From Ophiosphaerella korrae (taxonomy: Eukaryota; Ascomycota; Dothideomycetes; Pleosporales; Phaeosphaeriaceae): a stretch of DNA of 64,000 nt. The stretch lies in assembly GCA_028456385.1 (NCBI GenBank), contig JALNQF010000127.1, positions 61,656 through 125,655 of the forward strand. Reading direction: 5' to 3'. A program made the position numbers and the translations under genes. Under the pieces are notes generated by a model. It had not been told where the DNA came from, made no database searches, and worked only from the letters and a program-made list of their open reading frames with translations. This document shows positions 61,129 through 64,000 of this stretch, piece by piece (positions within the stretch are counted from its first letter, which is position 1; the number at the start of each line of letters is the position of its first letter).

Positions 61129-62159
61129 CCCTAGTAGATTAGATCTTAAACCTTAATTAACGTAGCTTTCTACTTTAGGTTATTAACTTATATTATATTA
61201 CTAATATTCCTCTCTCTATATATATATAGGATCTACCTCCTAAACTAGTTAGATACAATTAGGCGTTATAATCGATTAAGAGCTAGCTTAAGCTTAAGAG
61301 AAAGTAGGATTAAAGGTTTAATTTAGAGAGAGCTAGATATAAAGACCTAGTTATAATTAGAGCGTAGTTTAAGCTTCTTAATAATAAGTGTAATAAGTAT
61401 AAGATTTTAGATAAAGATATATATAATGTTAATAAGACTAGCTTAATAATAAGAGTAGTTACTATATATAAAGTAGTTAATAGCTTAGATATAGAAAGAT
61501 ATATAATTAACCTATAGCCTAGTAATTATAAATAGGTAATAGTAATAAAGTATATTAACGCGTCTAGGTAGATTATTCTACCTATAGGAATACTAGATAA
61601 GTAACTAATTAACTAGGTTTAGACTAGCTTATATACTTTAACTAATATTTAAAGCTTTATATAAGTTAAGTATATAGACTACTTATTTTAGATATATATA
61701 GTAGCTATATAATACCTAAGTTTAATTAGTACTATATAGAGTATAAGATTATTAGTCTCTATATACTAGCTTATATATTATATTTTCTTTAACTACTTAA
61801 TATAAGCTACTTTAGTCCTCTTAAGATAGTATATAGTAATAAAATTAAATACTTTATATATTAAAAAGTCTTTTATATTAATAAAGATTACTATTTTAAA
61901 GTAGATACGCGTATACGCTTATTAGACTTCTCTAAGAGGTTAATTTAGAGTAGATTCTAAGTAGTAAGTCTAGTTTAATCTAATCTAGATAGAGTCTTAT
62001 CTAACCTTACTATTGCGTATATACTTATTAGATTTAAAAGAAGTTATAGTAGTTTAATAAAAAGGCTTTTTTATAATAGCTATATAAGAGCCTTATTAGA
62101 GAGGGTTCCTAAGGCTTTTAGAAAAGCCTTTTTTTAGATTAATTACCTATAACTTAAAG

Positions 62160-62412
62160 GTACTAGGTATAAACTAAGTAGATTAATCCTACTATCTATC
62201 TCTAGCTCTACGCTCTATTTATATATCTATAATATAGTAGTCTTAGCTAGGTCTCTAAAGATAATAGCGAGCTAGATCCTTAATATCCTTTCTATTAAGG
62301 TACTAGTTTCTTTATTATATTAGTTATACTAATATAGTCTATCTCTTTATATATAAGATTCTTTATTTATAAAGGTTAAGGCTATAATCCTTTTAGCTAT
62401 AGTAGAGTTAGC
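62160..62412 (-). repeat. Left arm of internal inverted duplication (partner 62560-62830)
   Basis: About 250 bp that match the reverse complement of 62560-62830, the probable transposase C-terminal segment. Shared words include CTCTATC...TATATATCTA and GTCTATCTCTTTATATATAA. The right arm keeps the expected coding direction, so this arm is the inverted extra copy. Confidence 0.8.
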
Positions 62413-62559
62413 GACTTCGTAATTATATATATAATCGCGTATCTAATCGCGTATCGAGTATCTAATCGTGTAACTTATCTAATAATACTACTAGTAGTCC
62501 TCTTATAGATTTATTAAATAAGCGTATAATAATTACTAAGCTACTAACTCTACTATAGC

Positions 62560-62830
62560 TAAAAGATCGTAGCCTTAGCTTTTATAAACAAAGGATCTTA
62601 TATATAAAGAGATAGACTACGTTAGTATAACTAATATAATAAAGAAACTAGCGCCCTAATAGAAAAAGTGCTAAGGATCTAGTCTACTACTATCTTAAGA
62701 GACCTAGCTAAGACTACTACAGCGTAGATATATAGATAGAGCGTAGGGCTAGAGATAGATATATAGAAGAGATTAATTAGTCTACTTAATTTATACTTAA
62801 GTTTATATCTATTAATTTATAACTATAAAT
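62560..62830 (+). repeat. Right arm of internal inverted duplication (partner 62160-62412)
   Basis: Partner of the left arm, separated by a spacer of about 150 bp (62413-62559) with repeated AATCGCGTATC words. Confidence 0.8.
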
Positions 62831-63611
62831 CTTATAAGATTAATAGCTATATAAGCCTACTAGTTATAAAAATACCTTATAATATTAATTAGCTCTATAG
62901 ATAGACTTTAATACTAAAGAATCTTGTTTAGTATTATAGTAGAGTATTATAAAGGAACTAATAGTAAAAAGGGGGTAGGTAGTTACTAGAGAAACGCGAG
63001 TACTAAGAGCTTATAAAGAGGAGCTACTAAGAAAAGTAGAATATATAATAGAGATAGGTAGAGAGTAAGCTAATAGGCCTTTAGGTTGTAAAATACAATT
63101 TATACAAGTATAAACAATGTTTAGAGTTAGATTAGCTATAAAGTTTAAGTTCTCTAGGACTAATAAGCCTTTAGGCTCTAGATATGCATTAGGTATATAA
63201 AACTACAATAGCGTTAATTTTAAGGTCTTTTAAGTTAAGCGCTATCTTAGCTTATTAAAGGCTACAAGTTAGCTATATACTTAGCTATAATTTTAGCTTA
63301 TAAAAATACTTAGCTAAAAGCTAAAAACTATTACAAGATATAGAGGAAAGATAAGTATAGATGTTATATAGCTTCTAGAGGTATAATTTAAGTTAAAGAA
63401 GGATAGAGATTAATTAGAGAAGCTAAGAAGAGCTATTAAGTAGATGCGTCCTAAGTGCGCTAACGTATACTACTAACTTATAGCAAGTATTATATACTTA
63501 GCTATTATAAGCGCTAATGTAAATTAATATAATCTCTCTTCTTCTTAAATTCTAGCTACTTTAAGTATGTAGTTATAGCGCAATTAATTAGATAGATTAG
63601 TTAGGTTAGGT
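62831..63611 (+). other. 3' part of the second pogo element, no gene recognised
   Basis: AT-rich stretch between the transposase end and the right inverted repeat. It contains near-repeated words AATAGGCCTTTAGGTTGTA and AATAAGCCTTTAGGCTCTA about 90 bp apart (63072 and 63161). No coding signal. Confidence 0.4.
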
Positions 63612-63638
63612 AGAGTAGCCTAGGTCGTAAGTTAGCGT

Positions 63639-64000
63639 ATTAGTAGGTTAACTAACTATAGATTTGCCTCGGTTAAGATAGTAATACTAAGCTAGGTTTA
63701 GCGCGTACGTAGCTCTAAGCAAGCTTAACTTAACTTAGCCCTAATATAATATTTTTATAATACGTTAATATTACGTTTATAATACGTTTATACGTATATA
63801 ATACGTTCCTACGTATATAATACAATACTACTAGAAAATAGTTTATAAGACTTAAGTATAAAACGTAGGTTAATAAAATATATTATAAAGTTATTCTAAT
63901 TACATTCTAGTATAACTACTAACGTTATATTAACCTAATATTAGTACCTTAAGGCTTAGGGCTATTTTAGCTTAACAATAGTAGTAACCTAGTAGTAGAG
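63639..64000. other. AT-rich DNA with short ACGT-type tandem words
   Basis: At about 63756-63825 the words ATAATACGTT, TATACGTATATAATACG and their variants recur with a period of about 10-20 bp, several being palindromic (TATACGTATA). Nothing coding was recognised before the window ends. Confidence 0.45.

Larger units (their letters stand above)
60650..62830 (+). pseudogene. Fot1/pogo transposase, split by a solo LTR, RIP-degraded
   Basis: An N-terminal part at about 60650-60855 starts APTKRA and holds helix-turn-helix-like text. After the solo LTR, the plus strand at about 61310-62030 gives the catalytic core: KYKILDKDIYNVNKTSL where KYGI..DIYNFDETGF is usual, then NYK.VIVIKYINASR, RLLILDIYSSYI corresponding to the second-Asp LLDGHGSH segment, ISLYILAY, SYFSPLK and LV.SNLDRVLSNL. 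The likely C-terminal end is at about 62570-62770 (word SALIEKVLRI). Stops are frequent, and catalytic Asp codons are partly Asn. Inactive. Confidence 0.7.
60557..63638 (+). mobile_element. Second Fot1/pogo-type transposon, RIP-degraded, with internal solo LTR
   Basis: Plus-strand element beginning only 21 bp after the previous one. Inverted ends: ACGTGCTTACTTACGACC after TA (60555-60556) on the left, and a right end at about 63612-63638 whose complement reads ACGCTAACTTACGACC; both continue with TAGGCTAC. The 3.1-kb span is long for this family (usually about 2 kb) because it contains a solo LTR (60858-61128) and an inverted internal duplication (62160-62830). The exact right edge is uncertain by a few bases. 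Confidence 0.62.

Overview
The window is fungal nuclear DNA, most likely from a filamentous ascomycete (Pezizomycotina) with a two-compartment genome. Three things in the sequence point there: long AT-rich blocks of transposon relics in which CpA/TpG has been turned into TpA, the signature of repeat-induced point mutation (RIP); fungal chromovirus-type Ty3/Gypsy elements, Fot1/pogo transposons and a fungal LINE; and short introns of 53-64 nt with GT...AG ends in the one intact gene. I found no tRNA, rRNA, CRISPR or bacterial-type gene.

Layout. (1) 1-5470: 5'-to-middle part of a Ty3/Gypsy element on the minus strand, cut by the window edge. (2) 5471-11976: a second Gypsy family (called family 1 here), minus strand, 3' end lost, 5' LTR present. 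(3) 12106-33298: an old plus-strand Gypsy element (family 2, TSD AATTT) that has received a minus-strand family-1 element (12593-26751, TSD ATACT), which has itself received another family-1 element (13214-20291, TSD TATTT). A solo family-1 LTR (29670-30070, TSD GAGTA) also sits in its reverse transcriptase. (4) 33304-38217: unassigned AT-rich DNA with a near-perfect 425-bp foldback MITE. (5) 38223-51682: a truncated family-1 element with the best preserved family-1 copy (44256-51314, plus strand) inside it. (6) 51683-52720: a solo LTR and unassigned AT-rich DNA.

(7) 52721-60535 is a GC-balanced island. It holds an LTR-like stretch, a 454-bp terminal-repeat-retrotransposon-in-miniature (TRIM) with a perfect TSD, a LINE fragment fused to a Gypsy RNase H fragment, an inverted repeat, a short MITE, one apparently intact cytochrome P450 gene (56392-58124), an SDR-type reductase pseudogene (about 59129-59672) and a truncated Fot1/pogo transposon. 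(8) 60557-64000: a second, AT-rich Fot1/pogo element carrying a solo LTR and an internal inverted duplication, then short repeats.

How it fits together. Almost everything is dead transposon. The only gene I would call functional is the P450. The broken reductase about 1 kb downstream on the same strand suggests the pair is what remains of a secondary-metabolism locus worn down by transposon insertion. The short TRIM and short MITEs are far less mutated than the long elements, as expected if RIP has a minimum length. All identifications rest on motif reading and pairwise comparison within the window; no database search was possible.
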